Shown here piece by piece: positions 52,223 through 61,279 of a stretch of DNA of 64,000 nucleotides; position 1 is the stretch's first letter, and each line of letters starts with the position of its first letter. The DNA comes from JANQRZ01 sp965214485 (GTDB taxonomy: Bacteria > Bacteroidota > Rhodothermia > Rhodothermales > JANQRZ01), in contig CBDCBW010000010.1 in assembly GCA_965214485.1 (NCBI GenBank), forward strand, positions 124,001-188,000. Reading direction: 5' to 3'. The notes under the pieces are model-generated. The model was given only the letters and a program-made list of their open reading frames with translations. It was not told the origin of the DNA and searched no databases. Position numbers and translations under genes: made by a program.

Positions 52223-53137
52223 ATGGAGCGCATCATCGTCGGCGGGATGCCCCGGACGGGCACGAGTTGGACGGGCCGGGTGCTCGGCTTCGCTCCCGGC
52301 TACACCTACTACCGCGAGCCGGACAACTTTGACAACGTCGAGGGCATCGAGCGCTACGTGCCGTACCTCTACCTGCCGAGCGGCGGGGACCACGCGCCGT
52401 ACCGACGCCACATGGACCGGGCGCTCAGCGGCAAGATCGCCACGCCGTTCACCATGCGCGATGCCGGCGGCCCCCTCCTCAGCCGTCTGCCGCCGCGGTG
52501 GCGGGGCCTCGGCCGCCGCCTCCCGGCGCTCTACCTTCGCCGGCCGAACACGATCGTCAAGCTCGTCCACTCCAGCTTCGCGCTCGACTGGCTCCAGGCC
52601 CGGTACCCGGCGGCCCGCGTCGTCTACCTGCTCCGCCACCCGTGCGGGCAGTTCGCCAGCGTGCGGCGCCTCGGCTGGCAGCCGAAGCCGCACCGCCTGC
52701 TGTGGAGCGACGCCCTCGTGGGGGACTACCTCCGGCCATTTGAGGACCTGCTCCGGTCCGCCGAAACTTTCTGGGAGCGAGCCGGTGCGCTGTGGGGGGC
52801 CACGAACTACGTCGTGCACCGGCAGTACGCGCGCGGCACCCCGCGGGCGCTGCTCCCCTTCGAGTGGCTCTGCCAGGACCCCGCCGCCCGGTTCCGCCTG
52901 CTCTTCGAGCGCCTCGGCCTCCGGTGGACCGCCGACGCCGAAGCGTTCGTCGCCGACCGGCCCGCCGAGACCTCCGACCGTCCCTTTTCCCTGAACCGAA
53001 AGTCCGAAGAGCAAATCGACAAGTGGCGGACGGAGGTCTCGGCGGAAGACGCCGAGACGTGCCGCCGCTTCGCCGAGCCCTTCGGGCTGCCGTTCTACGC
53101 AGACTTCGACCCGTGGGCGGCTGAGGCCCTCTGGTAG
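52223..53137 (+). CDS. Sulfotransferase family protein 1
   Basis: A 304-residue PAPS-dependent sulfotransferase-like protein. The 5'-phosphosulfate-binding loop is VGGMPRTGTSWTGRVLG at the N-terminus. The 3'-phosphate region is ARVVYLLRHPCGQFASVRRL. The C-terminal TSDRPFSLNRKSEEQIDKWR is shared with the gene at 55484 (TSNRPYVLKRVSKEEPDKWR), so they are paralogs. It probably sulfates a sugar before or after polymerisation. It lies between wzm and wzt. Confidence 0.85.
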   Translation: MERIIVGGMPRTGTSWTGRVLGFAPGYTYYREPDNFDNVEGIERYVPYLYLPSGGDHAPYRRHMDRALSGKIATPFTMRDAGGPLLSRLPPRWRGLGRRLPALYLRRPNTIVKLVHSSFALDWLQARYPAARVVYLLRHPCGQFASVRRLGWQPKPHRLLWSDALVGDYLRPFEDLLRSAETFWERAGALWGATNYVVHRQYARGTPRALLPFEWLCQDPAARFRLLFERLGLRWTADAEAFVADRPAETSDRPFSLNRKSEEQIDKWRTEVSAEDAETCRRFAEPFGLPFYADFDPWAAEALW

Positions 53138-53170
53138 GCCCCCTCCCCTCTCGCGCACTCCCTCCCTGTT

Positions 53171-54493
53171 ATGCCCCGTCCCGCAATACGAGTCGAGAAC
53201 CTCGGCAAACGCTACCGCATCGGCGTCGAAGAAGAGCAGCACGAGACGCTCCTCGGCGCGATGGGGTCGTGGGTCACGGCCCCGCTCTCCAACTACCGCC
53301 GGCTCCGAGAGCTCAGCCACTTCGGCGACCCCGACGAGGAGCGCGCCGACGTGATCTGGGCGCTGCGCGACGTGTCGTTCGATATCCAACCCGGCGAGGT
53401 CGTCGGGTTCATCGGACGCAACGGGGCCGGCAAGTCGACCCTGCTCAAGCTCCTCTCGCGCATCGCCTACCCCACGCTGGGCTCGATCGAGCTGGTGGGC
53501 CGCGTCTCGGCCCTGCTCGAGGTCGGGACCGGGTTCAACGGCGAGCTGACGGGGCGCGAGAACGTCTTTCTCAACGGGACCATCCTCGGGATGCCGAAGA
53601 GCGAGATCACCCGGAAGTTCGACGAGATCATCGAGTTCTCCGGCGTCGGGCAGTTCATCGACACCCCGGTCAAGCGCTACTCGTCAGGGATGAAGGTCCG
53701 CCTCGGGTTCGCGGTCGCGGCCCACCTCGAGCCGGACATCCTGGTCGTCGACGAGGTGCTCGCCGTGGGCGACGTCGCCTTCAAGAAGAAGTGCCTCGGC
53801 AAGATGGACGAGGTCTCGCAGTCCGGCCGGACGGTGCTCTACGTCAGCCACGAGATGAGCACCGTGACCAACCTGTGCCAGCGCGCCTACGTCCTCGACG
53901 CGGGCCGGATCGTCTACGAAGGGCCCGTGGACGAGGCCGTCGAGTGGTACCTCGACGACATGGAGGTGATCGACCGGAACAACCTCCGCCTCGACGAGAT
54001 CGACGCCGAGGACCGGGGCGGCGACGGCCGGCTGCGCTTCACAGCGGCCTACCTCGTCAACGAGAAGGGGCGGCAGACGCGCGCGCCGATGTCGGGCGAG
54101 CCGGTGGACCTGGTGCTCGAGTACGAGGCCGAGGAGGACCTGCCCCGCGTGACGGTCTGGTTCAACATCGAGAACCACCTCGGCGTCCCGGTGTCGATCT
54201 GCCACATGCGCTCCCACGAGGAGACCTACCACATCCGCAAGGGCCGGGGGCGCATTCGGTGCCGCCTCTCGAAGCTCCCGCTCCCGGTCGGTACGTACCA
54301 GATCAAGCCGCACGCGAAGGACTACCTGATGCGCCAGAAGCTCGACGACGTGGACGCGGCGCTCGAGTTCGAGGTCGGGGCCAGCACGTTTTTCAAGTCG
54401 GGCTACATCCCCGACATCCGCTACTCGACCGTACTGCTCGACCACGAGTGGGCCCACGAGGAGACCGTCGACGAGCCGGTCGCTCAGCCCTAG
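53171..54493 (+). CDS. wzt: ABC transporter ATPase with carbohydrate-binding C-domain (Wzt-like)
   Basis: A 440-residue ATPase: Walker A VGFIGRNGAGKSTLLKLLSR (Lys88), TGRENVFLNGTILGM, signature KRYSSGMKVRLGFAVAAHLE, Walker B ILVVDEVLAVGD and TVLYVSHEMSTV. After about residue 265 comes a C-terminal beta-sandwich (LRFTAAYLVNEKGRQTRAPM, EPVDLVLEYEAEEDLPRVTV), the Wzt carbohydrate-binding domain that recognises a finished glycan end. It marks an O-antigen-like, ABC-dependent export route. Confidence 0.94.
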   Translation: MPRPAIRVENLGKRYRIGVEEEQHETLLGAMGSWVTAPLSNYRRLRELSHFGDPDEERADVIWALRDVSFDIQPGEVVGFIGRNGAGKSTLLKLLSRIAYPTLGSIELVGRVSALLEVGTGFNGELTGRENVFLNGTILGMPKSEITRKFDEIIEFSGVGQFIDTPVKRYSSGMKVRLGFAVAAHLEPDILVVDEVLAVGDVAFKKKCLGKMDEVSQSGRTVLYVSHEMSTVTNLCQRAYVLDAGRIVYEGPVDEAVEWYLDDMEVIDRNNLRLDEIDAEDRGGDGRLRFTAAYLVNEKGRQTRAPMSGEPVDLVLEYEAEEDLPRVTVWFNIENHLGVPVSICHMRSHEETYHIRKGRGRIRCRLSKLPLPVGTYQIKPHAKDYLMRQKLDDVDAALEFEVGASTFFKSGYIPDIRYSTVLLDHEWAHEETVDEPVAQP

Positions 54494-54518
54494 CCCCCAC
54501 CGGAAGCCCGACAGCATC

Positions 54519-55454
54519 ATGGACCTCTCCCTGAGCACGGCGGACCTGTGGGCCGAGGCCGAGGCCTGCACCGGGCGCGCCACCGTCTTCATCGTCGGCA
54601 GCCCGCGCAGCGGGACGACGTGGCTCCAGCGGCTGCTGGCGAGCCACTCGCGCGTCAAGACCGGGCAGGAGTCGCACCTCTTCAGCCAGTACCTCGCGCC
54701 GCAGCTCCGGCAGTGGCGCAGGTCGCTCGCCCGCACGGCCGACCCCGAGTTCCAGGGCCGGAGCGGCCTCGGCCTCGGCGGCTACCTGAGCGAAGACGAG
54801 TTTCTGAGGGTCCTCCGGGTCTACGTCGTGGCGATGCAGCGAGCGGCGGGGGTGGAGCGCGGGGACCTGTTTCTGGAGAAGAGCCCGTCGCACGCCCGCG
54901 TGATGCCGGAGATCAGGGCGGTCCTGCCCGAGAGCCGGTTCGTGCATCTCGTCCGCGACCCGCGCGACGTCGTGGCCTCGCTCGTGGCGGCGTCCCAGGG
55001 CTGGGGCAGCAAGTGGGCACCCAGCGACGTGACCGAGGCCGCCCGCGTGTGGGTCAGCCACGTCGAAGCCGTGCGCGAAGCCGCCGCCGACCTGCCCCCG
55101 GGCGCGTTCACGCAGGTGCGCTACGAAGACCTCGCCGCCGACACGCCGGGGGCCCTGCAGACGCTCTGCGGTTTCCTCGGGCTGGAGTGGGACGCGGAGC
55201 AGATCGCCCGCGCCGTAGACGCCAACCGGCGGGACAAGGCGAGGCAGGGCGGCGGCACGCCGATCCCGCTCTACGGCCACCACCGAAAGCACGAGGGCGA
55301 CGTGGCGGTCGAGCCCGAGGGGTTCGTCCGCAGAGCCGGGGAGAGCGGCGGCAAAGACGCCCTGTCGCTCAAGGAGAAAAAGCAGGTCTGGACCGAGGTG
55401 CACCCCACGATGAAGGCCCTCGGCTATTCCTGGAAACTCACCGACTGGCTCTGA
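54519..55454 (+). CDS. Sulfotransferase family protein 2
   Basis: A 311-residue sulfotransferase with loop FIVGSPRSGTTWLQRLLASH, a catalytic-region LEKSPSHARVMPEIRAVLPE and the 3'-phosphate segment FVHLVRDPRDVVASLVAAS, then QVRYEDLAADTPGAL. It belongs to the Sulfotransfer_1/3 group and differs from the paralog pair at 52223 and 55484. It starts 25 nt after wzt. Confidence 0.9.
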   Translation: MDLSLSTADLWAEAEACTGRATVFIVGSPRSGTTWLQRLLASHSRVKTGQESHLFSQYLAPQLRQWRRSLARTADPEFQGRSGLGLGGYLSEDEFLRVLRVYVVAMQRAAGVERGDLFLEKSPSHARVMPEIRAVLPESRFVHLVRDPRDVVASLVAASQGWGSKWAPSDVTEAARVWVSHVEAVREAAADLPPGAFTQVRYEDLAADTPGALQTLCGFLGLEWDAEQIARAVDANRRDKARQGGGTPIPLYGHHRKHEGDVAVEPEGFVRRAGESGGKDALSLKEKKQVWTEVHPTMKALGYSWKLTDWL

Positions 55455-55483
55455 ACACGCTGCCTGCAGGCCCGCCGATCCCC

Positions 55484-56446
55484 ATGCCCACTCTCTCGCC
55501 CCTCGCCGGAGCCGGCCGCGTCGCGGCCCTCGTTCGCAGCGCCCGTGCGCTGCCGAGCGATCTCCGCGCGGCCCGCCGCCCGCCGGTCTTCGTGATCGGG
55601 CTGCCGCGCTCGGGGACGACGTGGGTGGCCTCGACGCTGGCCCGGGCCGAAGGCGTCCGCTACCTCCACGAGCCGTTCAACGCGACGCACATCCCGGCGG
55701 CCCGACCGTTCTACATGCGCTACCTCCGCGCCGCCGACCCGGCCCCGGCCTTCGAGCGCTACAGCCGCGCCGCCTTCGCCGGGCGCGCCGACTACAACGG
55801 GCACCACGGCGCGAAGGCCGACCACGCGCTTCAGCGGCGCTGGTGGTGGCCGAGCCGCGCGCTCGTCAAAGACGTCCACGCCTGCCTCGCGCTGGACTGG
55901 ATCAGCCACCACATCGGGCCGCAGATCGTGATCGTGCTCCGGCACCCGTGCGCCACCGCGGCCTCGTGGGCGCGGCTGCGCGAGCGCGCGCCGACCGACT
56001 GGAACTGGCGGAGCATGGACCCGCACCTCGGCACGCTCCTCTCGCAGCCGGCCCTCCTGGACGACCACCTCGCTCCGTTCCAGGAGGTGCTGGAGTCCGC
56101 AGAGACCTATTTCGAGAAGCTCGGCGCGTTCTGGGGCGCGTCCAACTACGTCATGCTCCGGCAGCAGGAGCAGCACCCGGAGTGGCTCGTCGTGCAGCAC
56201 GAGGCGCTGTGCCTGGAGCCGGAGGAGGCGTTCCGCGAGCTCTTCGGCATCCTCGGGCTGGAGTGGTCCCGCGAGGCGCAGCAGCGGCTCGAGCACGACA
56301 CCACCGCGACGAGCAACCGCCCCTACGTCCTCAAGCGCGTCTCGAAGGAGGAGCCCGACAAGTGGCGGACCGAGCTGAACCAGGCCGAGGCCGACGAGGT
56401 CCTCCGCTTCGCCCGCCCCTTCGGCCTCCCCGTGTCGATCGACTGA
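55484..56446 (+). CDS. Sulfotransferase family protein 3
   Basis: A 320-residue sulfotransferase with FVIGLPRSGTTWVASTLARA and IVIVLRHPCATAASWARLRE. It is the paralog of the gene at 52223, sharing RHPC, WGA-x-NYV and the SNRPYVLKRVSKEEPDKWR region. ATG 55484 is the first start with the loop at about residue 35; the open frame upstream shadows the previous gene. Confidence 0.88.
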   Translation: MPTLSPLAGAGRVAALVRSARALPSDLRAARRPPVFVIGLPRSGTTWVASTLARAEGVRYLHEPFNATHIPAARPFYMRYLRAADPAPAFERYSRAAFAGRADYNGHHGAKADHALQRRWWWPSRALVKDVHACLALDWISHHIGPQIVIVLRHPCATAASWARLRERAPTDWNWRSMDPHLGTLLSQPALLDDHLAPFQEVLESAETYFEKLGAFWGASNYVMLRQQEQHPEWLVVQHEALCLEPEEAFRELFGILGLEWSREAQQRLEHDTTATSNRPYVLKRVSKEEPDKWRTELNQAEADEVLRFARPFGLPVSID

Positions 56447-56459
56447 CGAGAGATCCCCT

Positions 56460-57530
56460 ATGCCCGTCCCCTCTTCGGACCAGCGCTCGCCCGCCGTCAG
56501 CGTCGTGATGTCGGTCTACAACGGCGCGCGGTACCTGCGCGAGGCGCTGGACAGCGTCCTCGCCCAGACCTTTACCGACTTCGAGGCGGTGTGCATCGAC
56601 GACGGCTCGACGGACGAGACGCCGGCGATTCTCGCCGAGGCTGCGGAGCGCGACGGTCGGGTGCGGGTAATCTCGCAGGAGAACCAGGGGCTGATCGCGG
56701 CGCTGAACCGGGGGTGCCGCGAGGCGCGCGCCCCGCTCATCGCCCGGATGGACGACGACGACGTGTGCCACCCCGAGCGCTTCGAGCGCCAGCTCGCGTT
56801 CCTCGACGCCCACCCCGAGGTCGGCGTCCTCGGCACGGTGGCGGCGTACATCGACGCCGGCGGGGAGCTCACCGGTGGGCGGTGGCCACGCTGGTCACCC
56901 GCGGGGGCCAACGGCTGGAAGACGCTTTTCCGCACCAACGTCTGCCACCCGACCGTCGTCATGCGACGCGCGGTGCTGGAGACCCTCAGCGACGACGCCG
57001 GCCCCTACCGTGCCGGGGCGCTCCACGGCGAGGACTACGAGCTGTGGACGCGGGCGCTCTTCGCGACGCGCATCGCCAACCTGCCCGAGGCGCTCCTGAC
57101 GCGGCGCAAGCACGACGGCACGATCGGCGCGCAGCACGCCGAGCGCCAGGAGCAGACCGTCGTCGAGGCGATGCAGCAGGCCCACGCGCGGCTGCTCGGG
57201 CGCGAAATCCGGCTCGGCACCGTGGCGCTCGTGCGGCACCTCGTCCTCCGCAACGCCGCGCCCGAGGCACCGCCGGAGCGCCTCGAAGCGGCAGCCGTCC
57301 TCATCCGCGACCTGTACGATGCCTACACGGCGCAGTTCACGCTCGACGCCGACGAGGCGGCGTGGGTCCGGCGCGACGCCGCCCGGAAGCTGCTCCGGCT
57401 CGCCCAACGGGTCCGCCCACGGTCCGCCGGCACCTACCTCACGGTCATGAACCTGCTGATGCGCGTCGAGCCGCGCGCGATGCTACGCGAGGTCGGCGCG
57501 CGGCTCCGGCGCAAGGTAGCCCGGACCTAA
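56460..57530 (+). CDS. GT2 family glycosyltransferase
   Basis: A 356-residue GT-A transferase: SVVMSVYNGARYLREALDSV, FTDFEAVCIDDGSTDETPAI, PLIARMDDDDVCHPERFERQ (the DXD region) and GVLGTVAAYIDAGG, then a helical C-terminal region of about 130 residues. It starts 13 nt after the sulfotransferase. No membrane helix is present. Confidence 0.92.
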   Translation: MPVPSSDQRSPAVSVVMSVYNGARYLREALDSVLAQTFTDFEAVCIDDGSTDETPAILAEAAERDGRVRVISQENQGLIAALNRGCREARAPLIARMDDDDVCHPERFERQLAFLDAHPEVGVLGTVAAYIDAGGELTGGRWPRWSPAGANGWKTLFRTNVCHPTVVMRRAVLETLSDDAGPYRAGALHGEDYELWTRALFATRIANLPEALLTRRKHDGTIGAQHAERQEQTVVEAMQQAHARLLGREIRLGTVALVRHLVLRNAAPEAPPERLEAAAVLIRDLYDAYTAQFTLDADEAAWVRRDAARKLLRLAQRVRPRSAGTYLTVMNLLMRVEPRAMLREVGARLRRKVART

Positions 57531-57568
57531 GCCCGGCACGCCCCCTCCCTCTTCCATCCGGTCTCCCC

Positions 57569-58648
57569 ATGTCCCTCCGCGTGTTCAGCGTCCCGCCCAA
57601 GAGTAAGAACCCCTACATCCAACTGTTCTACCAAGCCCTCGAGCCCTACGGCGTCGAGCACGCCGACGAGTTCCACCTGTCGCCGAAGTGGGTGGAGGAG
57701 GAGCTCGGTCCGGGGGATGTGCTCCACTTCCACTGGCCGGAGATGCTCTGGGCCGGGGAGCGCTCCACGGTGAAGGTGCTCGCCAAGCTCTGGCGGATGC
57801 TGCGGGCCGCCGGGCGGCGAGGCGTCAAGCGCATCTGGACCGTCCACAACTTCGACCTCTTCGAGGAGGACACGTGGCTCGACCGGCTCGGCCTCCACCT
57901 CCTCGCCCGCCACAGCGACCTCCTCATCGTCCACCGCCCGACGATGGTCGAGTGGGTCCAGGACCGCTTCAAGCCGAGCGCGCCCGTCATCGTGATGCCA
58001 CACGGGAACTACGAGGGGTACTACCCGCCGCCGCGGCCCCGCGCCGAGATCATGCGCGACCTCGGCATCGACGAGGGCCAGACGCTGCTCTGCTGCCTCG
58101 GGCGGATCCGCGACTACAAGGCGCTCGAGGTGGCCTGCGAAGCCTTCTCCCAACTCGGTGACGGGGTGTCCCTCATCATCGCCGGGAAGGTGCATCAAGG
58201 CTATGACATCACGGTCATCGAGGACTACGCGGCGAAGCTGCCGGGGCTGACCCTCATGCCGACCCACATCTCGGACCAGGAGCTCGTCGACATCCTCGCC
58301 GCGAGCGAGGCGACGCTCCTGCCCTACCGCCAGATCACCGGCAGCGGGACCCTCATTCTGGCCTGGAGCCACGGCTGCGGCGTCGTCGCCTCGGACCTCG
58401 AGTTCTTCCGCGAGATCATCCCCGCCGACTCCGCCGCCGGGCTGCACTTCCCCGTGGACGACGCCGGGGCGCTCGCCCGAGCCATCGGCGCGTACCTTGA
58501 CGTGCCCCGCGCCGAGCGGAAGGAGGCTGCCCTCGCCGAGGCCGCAAAATACGACTGGGACAAGTGCGTCGCCCCGCTCGGTGCCATCCTCCAGAGCTGG
58601 CAGGAGACCCATCCATCCTCTGACCTCGCCACCCAGCCCGCCTCCTGA
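57569..58648 (+). CDS. GT4-like glycosyltransferase
   Basis: A 359-residue GT-B transferase. The N-terminal domain has VLHFHWPEMLWAG and IWTVHNFDLFEEDTWLDRLG. The C-domain has LLCCLGRIRDYKALEVACEA, SLIIAGKVHQGYDI, ISDQELVDILAASEATLLPY and ITGSGTLILAWSHGCGVVAS. The HFHWPE and TVHNF boxes resemble glucosyl- or mannosyltransferases of the GT4 group. Its TGA shares one base with the ATG of the next gene. Confidence 0.88.
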   Translation: MSLRVFSVPPKSKNPYIQLFYQALEPYGVEHADEFHLSPKWVEEELGPGDVLHFHWPEMLWAGERSTVKVLAKLWRMLRAAGRRGVKRIWTVHNFDLFEEDTWLDRLGLHLLARHSDLLIVHRPTMVEWVQDRFKPSAPVIVMPHGNYEGYYPPPRPRAEIMRDLGIDEGQTLLCCLGRIRDYKALEVACEAFSQLGDGVSLIIAGKVHQGYDITVIEDYAAKLPGLTLMPTHISDQELVDILAASEATLLPYRQITGSGTLILAWSHGCGVVASDLEFFREIIPADSAAGLHFPVDDAGALARAIGAYLDVPRAERKEAALAEAAKYDWDKCVAPLGAILQSWQETHPSSDLATQPAS

Positions 58649-59469
58649 TGCCGACCGCTACGTCCCTCCTTCGGCGCGCCTACCGCAAAGTCCGCCCCCA
58701 CGGTGCGTCGCGGGCGGTGGAGCTGGAGAGGCTCTTCTTCCTCCACATCCCCAAGTGCGGGGGCACCTCGATCGACGCCGCCCTGCTCGATGCCTACCGC
58801 GCCGCCGGGGCTCTCTCCACCCACCTCGATCCCCGCGCCTCGGCGCGCGCAGCCGAGGCAGCCGGAGAGAACATCCACGACTTCCGGCACCACCTGCTGC
58901 TCTACTACATGGCTAGCCGAGCCCGTCACCTCTCGGGACACTTCCGGTTCAGCGAGACCGCGCGCGGGGCGTTTGAGGAGTGGCGCTACGTGACGGTCCT
59001 GCGCGACCCCGTCAAGCGCTGGCTCTCGAACTTCTTCTTCAACAAGTACAAGGACGACGGGCACTTTCAAATCGACGAGCCCATCGAGCGCTTCATCGAG
59101 TCGGAACGGGCCGAGTTCTACGGGTGGAACTACGTCTCGTGCCTCACCGACCGGGCCCTTTCGGCCTCCCCCGGCACCGAGGAGGCCATCGAGCGGGCTG
59201 TTGCCAACGTCGAGGCATTCGCCGTGGTCGGGGTGCTGGAGCGGCTCGACGTGTTCACGGCCGACTGCGAGCGCTACTTCGGCGTGAGCCTCAACGTCGA
59301 GCACCGGAACAGGAGCCCGCACCCGGCGGGGCAGCAGCGCGAAGAGCTGAGCGACGAGATGCACGAGCGCATCCGCGCGCTCTGCGAGCCCAACCGCCGG
59401 GTCTACGACGCCGCCCGCGCCCGCATCGACCGCCATGGCTCCTGGCTCACCGCACCGCCCTCGCCCTGA
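58648..59469 (+). CDS. Sulfotransferase family 2-type protein A
   Basis: A 273-residue protein of the heparan/chondroitin sulfotransferase-like group: FFLHIPKCGGTSIDAALLDA (5'-phosphosulfate loop), HLSGHFRF and YVTVLRDPVKRWLSNFFFNK (3'-phosphate region). The last 33 codons are nucleotide-identical to those of its paralog at 60462, as part of a 477-nt repeat. It probably sulfates a polysaccharide. Confidence 0.88.
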   Translation: MPTATSLLRRAYRKVRPHGASRAVELERLFFLHIPKCGGTSIDAALLDAYRAAGALSTHLDPRASARAAEAAGENIHDFRHHLLLYYMASRARHLSGHFRFSETARGAFEEWRYVTVLRDPVKRWLSNFFFNKYKDDGHFQIDEPIERFIESERAEFYGWNYVSCLTDRALSASPGTEEAIERAVANVEAFAVVGVLERLDVFTADCERYFGVSLNVEHRNRSPHPAGQQREELSDEMHERIRALCEPNRRVYDAARARIDRHGSWLTAPPSP

Positions 59470-59843
59470 CTGTGACCCCTCCCGCGACCCCCATCCCCCT
59501 GAGCGCCGTCATCCCGACCTACGGGCGCGCGGCGCTCCTGGCGCGCACGCTCGACTCGCTCGCCGCCTGCGCCCGCCCGCCGGGCTACGCCGGCACGCTC
59601 GTCGTCGAGAACGGACCGAAGGGCGCGGCCGAGGCCCTCGTCGCCGAGGCCGCGGGGCGGCACCCGGGGCTGGGCCTGCGGTATCTGCACGCCGAGCGCG
59701 CCAACAAGAGCGCCGCGCTCAACGCCGCGCTCGCCGACGAGTCGCTGCGGGGCTTGCTGGTCTTCTTCGACGACGACGTGCGCATGGCCCCGGGGCTGCT
59801 GGAGGCCTACGCCGCCGCTGCCGCGGCGCACCCCGAGGGCGGC
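59367..59843. repeat. 477-nt perfect direct repeat (second copy 61175-61651)
   Basis: The repeat joins the last 34 or so codons of a sulfotransferase to the first 124 codons of a GT2 gene, and recurs without mismatch 1808 bp downstream across the next sulfotransferase-GT2 pair. Sequence on both sides is homologous but diverged. Confidence 0.95.
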
Positions 59844-60455
59844 GCGTTCTTCGGTGGGCCGTTCAGCGTGGACTACGAGGAGGCCCCGCCGGGGTGGCTC
59901 CTGCGCCACCTCCCGTGGTCGGCGCGGGGCATGGAGTTCTCCGGCCCGGACGCCGAGAAGCGCCCCGACTACTACCTCGGATTCAACTGGGCCGCCTTCG
60001 CCGGCGACATTCGGGCGGCGGGCGGCTTCGACCCGAACTTCGGCCCCGGCTCGCCGACGGGTGCCCGAGGGCAGGAGACGTACATGCAGAAGGCCCTCCG
60101 GCAGTGCGGGGCCGAGGCCGTAGACGTACCCGAGGCGCGGGTCTGGCACTATGTCCCCCGCGAGCGCTGCTCGCCGCAGTGGGTGGTCCGCCGGCTCCAC
60201 AGCTCGGGCCGGAGCCGGGGCAGCGAGGAGCGGCGGGCGCACGAGCGCCGCCGGACGAAGCGCGCCGTGCGGTCCGTCGCCAAGCTCCTGCCTCGCGCGG
60301 CCCGGCTGCTGCACCGGCGCGGCACCCGCGAGTGGTACCACGTCGCCATCCCGCTCTCGTGGTCGCTGGGCGTGCTGCGCGGCTACCTGATCCCTGCCTC
60401 CCCGCCGCAGGCGCGCCGCGACGCCGGGCGCACCTCCGCCACCTCGCACCCCTAA
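59472..60455 (+). CDS. GT2 family glycosyltransferase, copy A
   Basis: A 327-residue GT-A protein starting at GTG 59472, two nt after the previous stop. Motifs are LSAVIPTYGRAALLARTLDS, LVVENGPKGAAEAL, ANKSAALNAALA, LLVFFDDDVRMAPGLLEAYA (DXD) and GGFDPNFGPGSPTGARGQET. The C-terminus is longer and Arg-rich. The first 124 codons are identical to copy B at 61280; the rest has diverged, so acceptors may differ. Confidence 0.9.
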   Translation: MTPPATPIPLSAVIPTYGRAALLARTLDSLAACARPPGYAGTLVVENGPKGAAEALVAEAAGRHPGLGLRYLHAERANKSAALNAALADESLRGLLVFFDDDVRMAPGLLEAYAAAAAAHPEGGAFFGGPFSVDYEEAPPGWLLRHLPWSARGMEFSGPDAEKRPDYYLGFNWAAFAGDIRAAGGFDPNFGPGSPTGARGQETYMQKALRQCGAEAVDVPEARVWHYVPRERCSPQWVVRRLHSSGRSRGSEERRAHERRRTKRAVRSVAKLLPRAARLLHRRGTREWYHVAIPLSWSLGVLRGYLIPASPPQARRDAGRTSATSHP

Positions 60456-60461
60456 GCTCCG

Positions 60462-61277
60462 ATGCCCCCCTCGTTACTCCGAAGAGCGTACCGCCGCGTC
60501 CGCCGAGGCAGCCGGCCGGCCCCGGGCCCGCTGGAGAACGTGTATTTCCTGCACATCCCCAAGTGCGGCGGGACGTCGGTGGACGTGGCGTTCCAGGAAA
60601 GCTACCGCGCCGCCGGGCACGCCACGGCGCAGCTCGACGTGCACGCCTCGGAGCAAGCCGCGAAGGTGGCCGGCATGTGGGTCGAGCCGTACCGGCGTCG
60701 CATCCTCCTCTACCACCTGGCGTCGGAGAGGACGCGCTACCTCTCGGGCCACTTCAACTACAGCGGCTCCGCTCAGCGCGCCTTCCCCGACTGGCACTAC
60801 GTCACGATCCTGCGCGACCCTGTCAAACGGTGGCTTTCGCATTATTTCTACAACCGGTACCAGAGTAAGGAGTACCGCATCGCCGAATCGCTCGACGCCT
60901 TCCTCGACTCGAAGCGGGCGCGGCGCTACGGGCTGAACTACGTGTGGAGCCTGGCCGAGGGCTTCAAGATGAAGCAGGCCGATTCCCCCGAGGCGATCGC
61001 GGCGGCGGTAGCCAACCTCGAACGCTTCGCCGTCGTTGGCCTGCTCGAACGCCTCGACGTTTTTGCCAGCGACTGCGAGCGGGCCTTCGGCCTCGACCCC
61101 GCCATCGGCCACCACCGCCGCAGCACGCGCGCCGCGCAGCAGCAGCAGGAGGACGTCAGCGACGAGGCGCTCGGGCGCATCCGCGCGCTCTGCGAGCCCA
61201 ACCGCCGGGTCTACGACGCCGCCCGCGCCCGCATCGACCGCCATGGCTCCTGGCTCACCGCACCGCCCTCGCCCTGA
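60462..61277 (+). CDS. Sulfotransferase family 2-type protein B
   Basis: A 271-residue paralog of the protein at 58648, with YFLHIPKCGGTSVDVAFQES, YLSGHFNYSG and YVTILRDPVKRWLSHYFYNR. It differs in the middle (residues 100-230) but becomes identical at the C-terminus. It lies 6 nt after GT2 copy A and 2 nt before GT2 copy B. Confidence 0.88.
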   Translation: MPPSLLRRAYRRVRRGSRPAPGPLENVYFLHIPKCGGTSVDVAFQESYRAAGHATAQLDVHASEQAAKVAGMWVEPYRRRILLYHLASERTRYLSGHFNYSGSAQRAFPDWHYVTILRDPVKRWLSHYFYNRYQSKEYRIAESLDAFLDSKRARRYGLNYVWSLAEGFKMKQADSPEAIAAAVANLERFAVVGLLERLDVFASDCERAFGLDPAIGHHRRSTRAAQQQQEDVSDEALGRIRALCEPNRRVYDAARARIDRHGSWLTAPPSP

Positions 61278-61279
61278 CT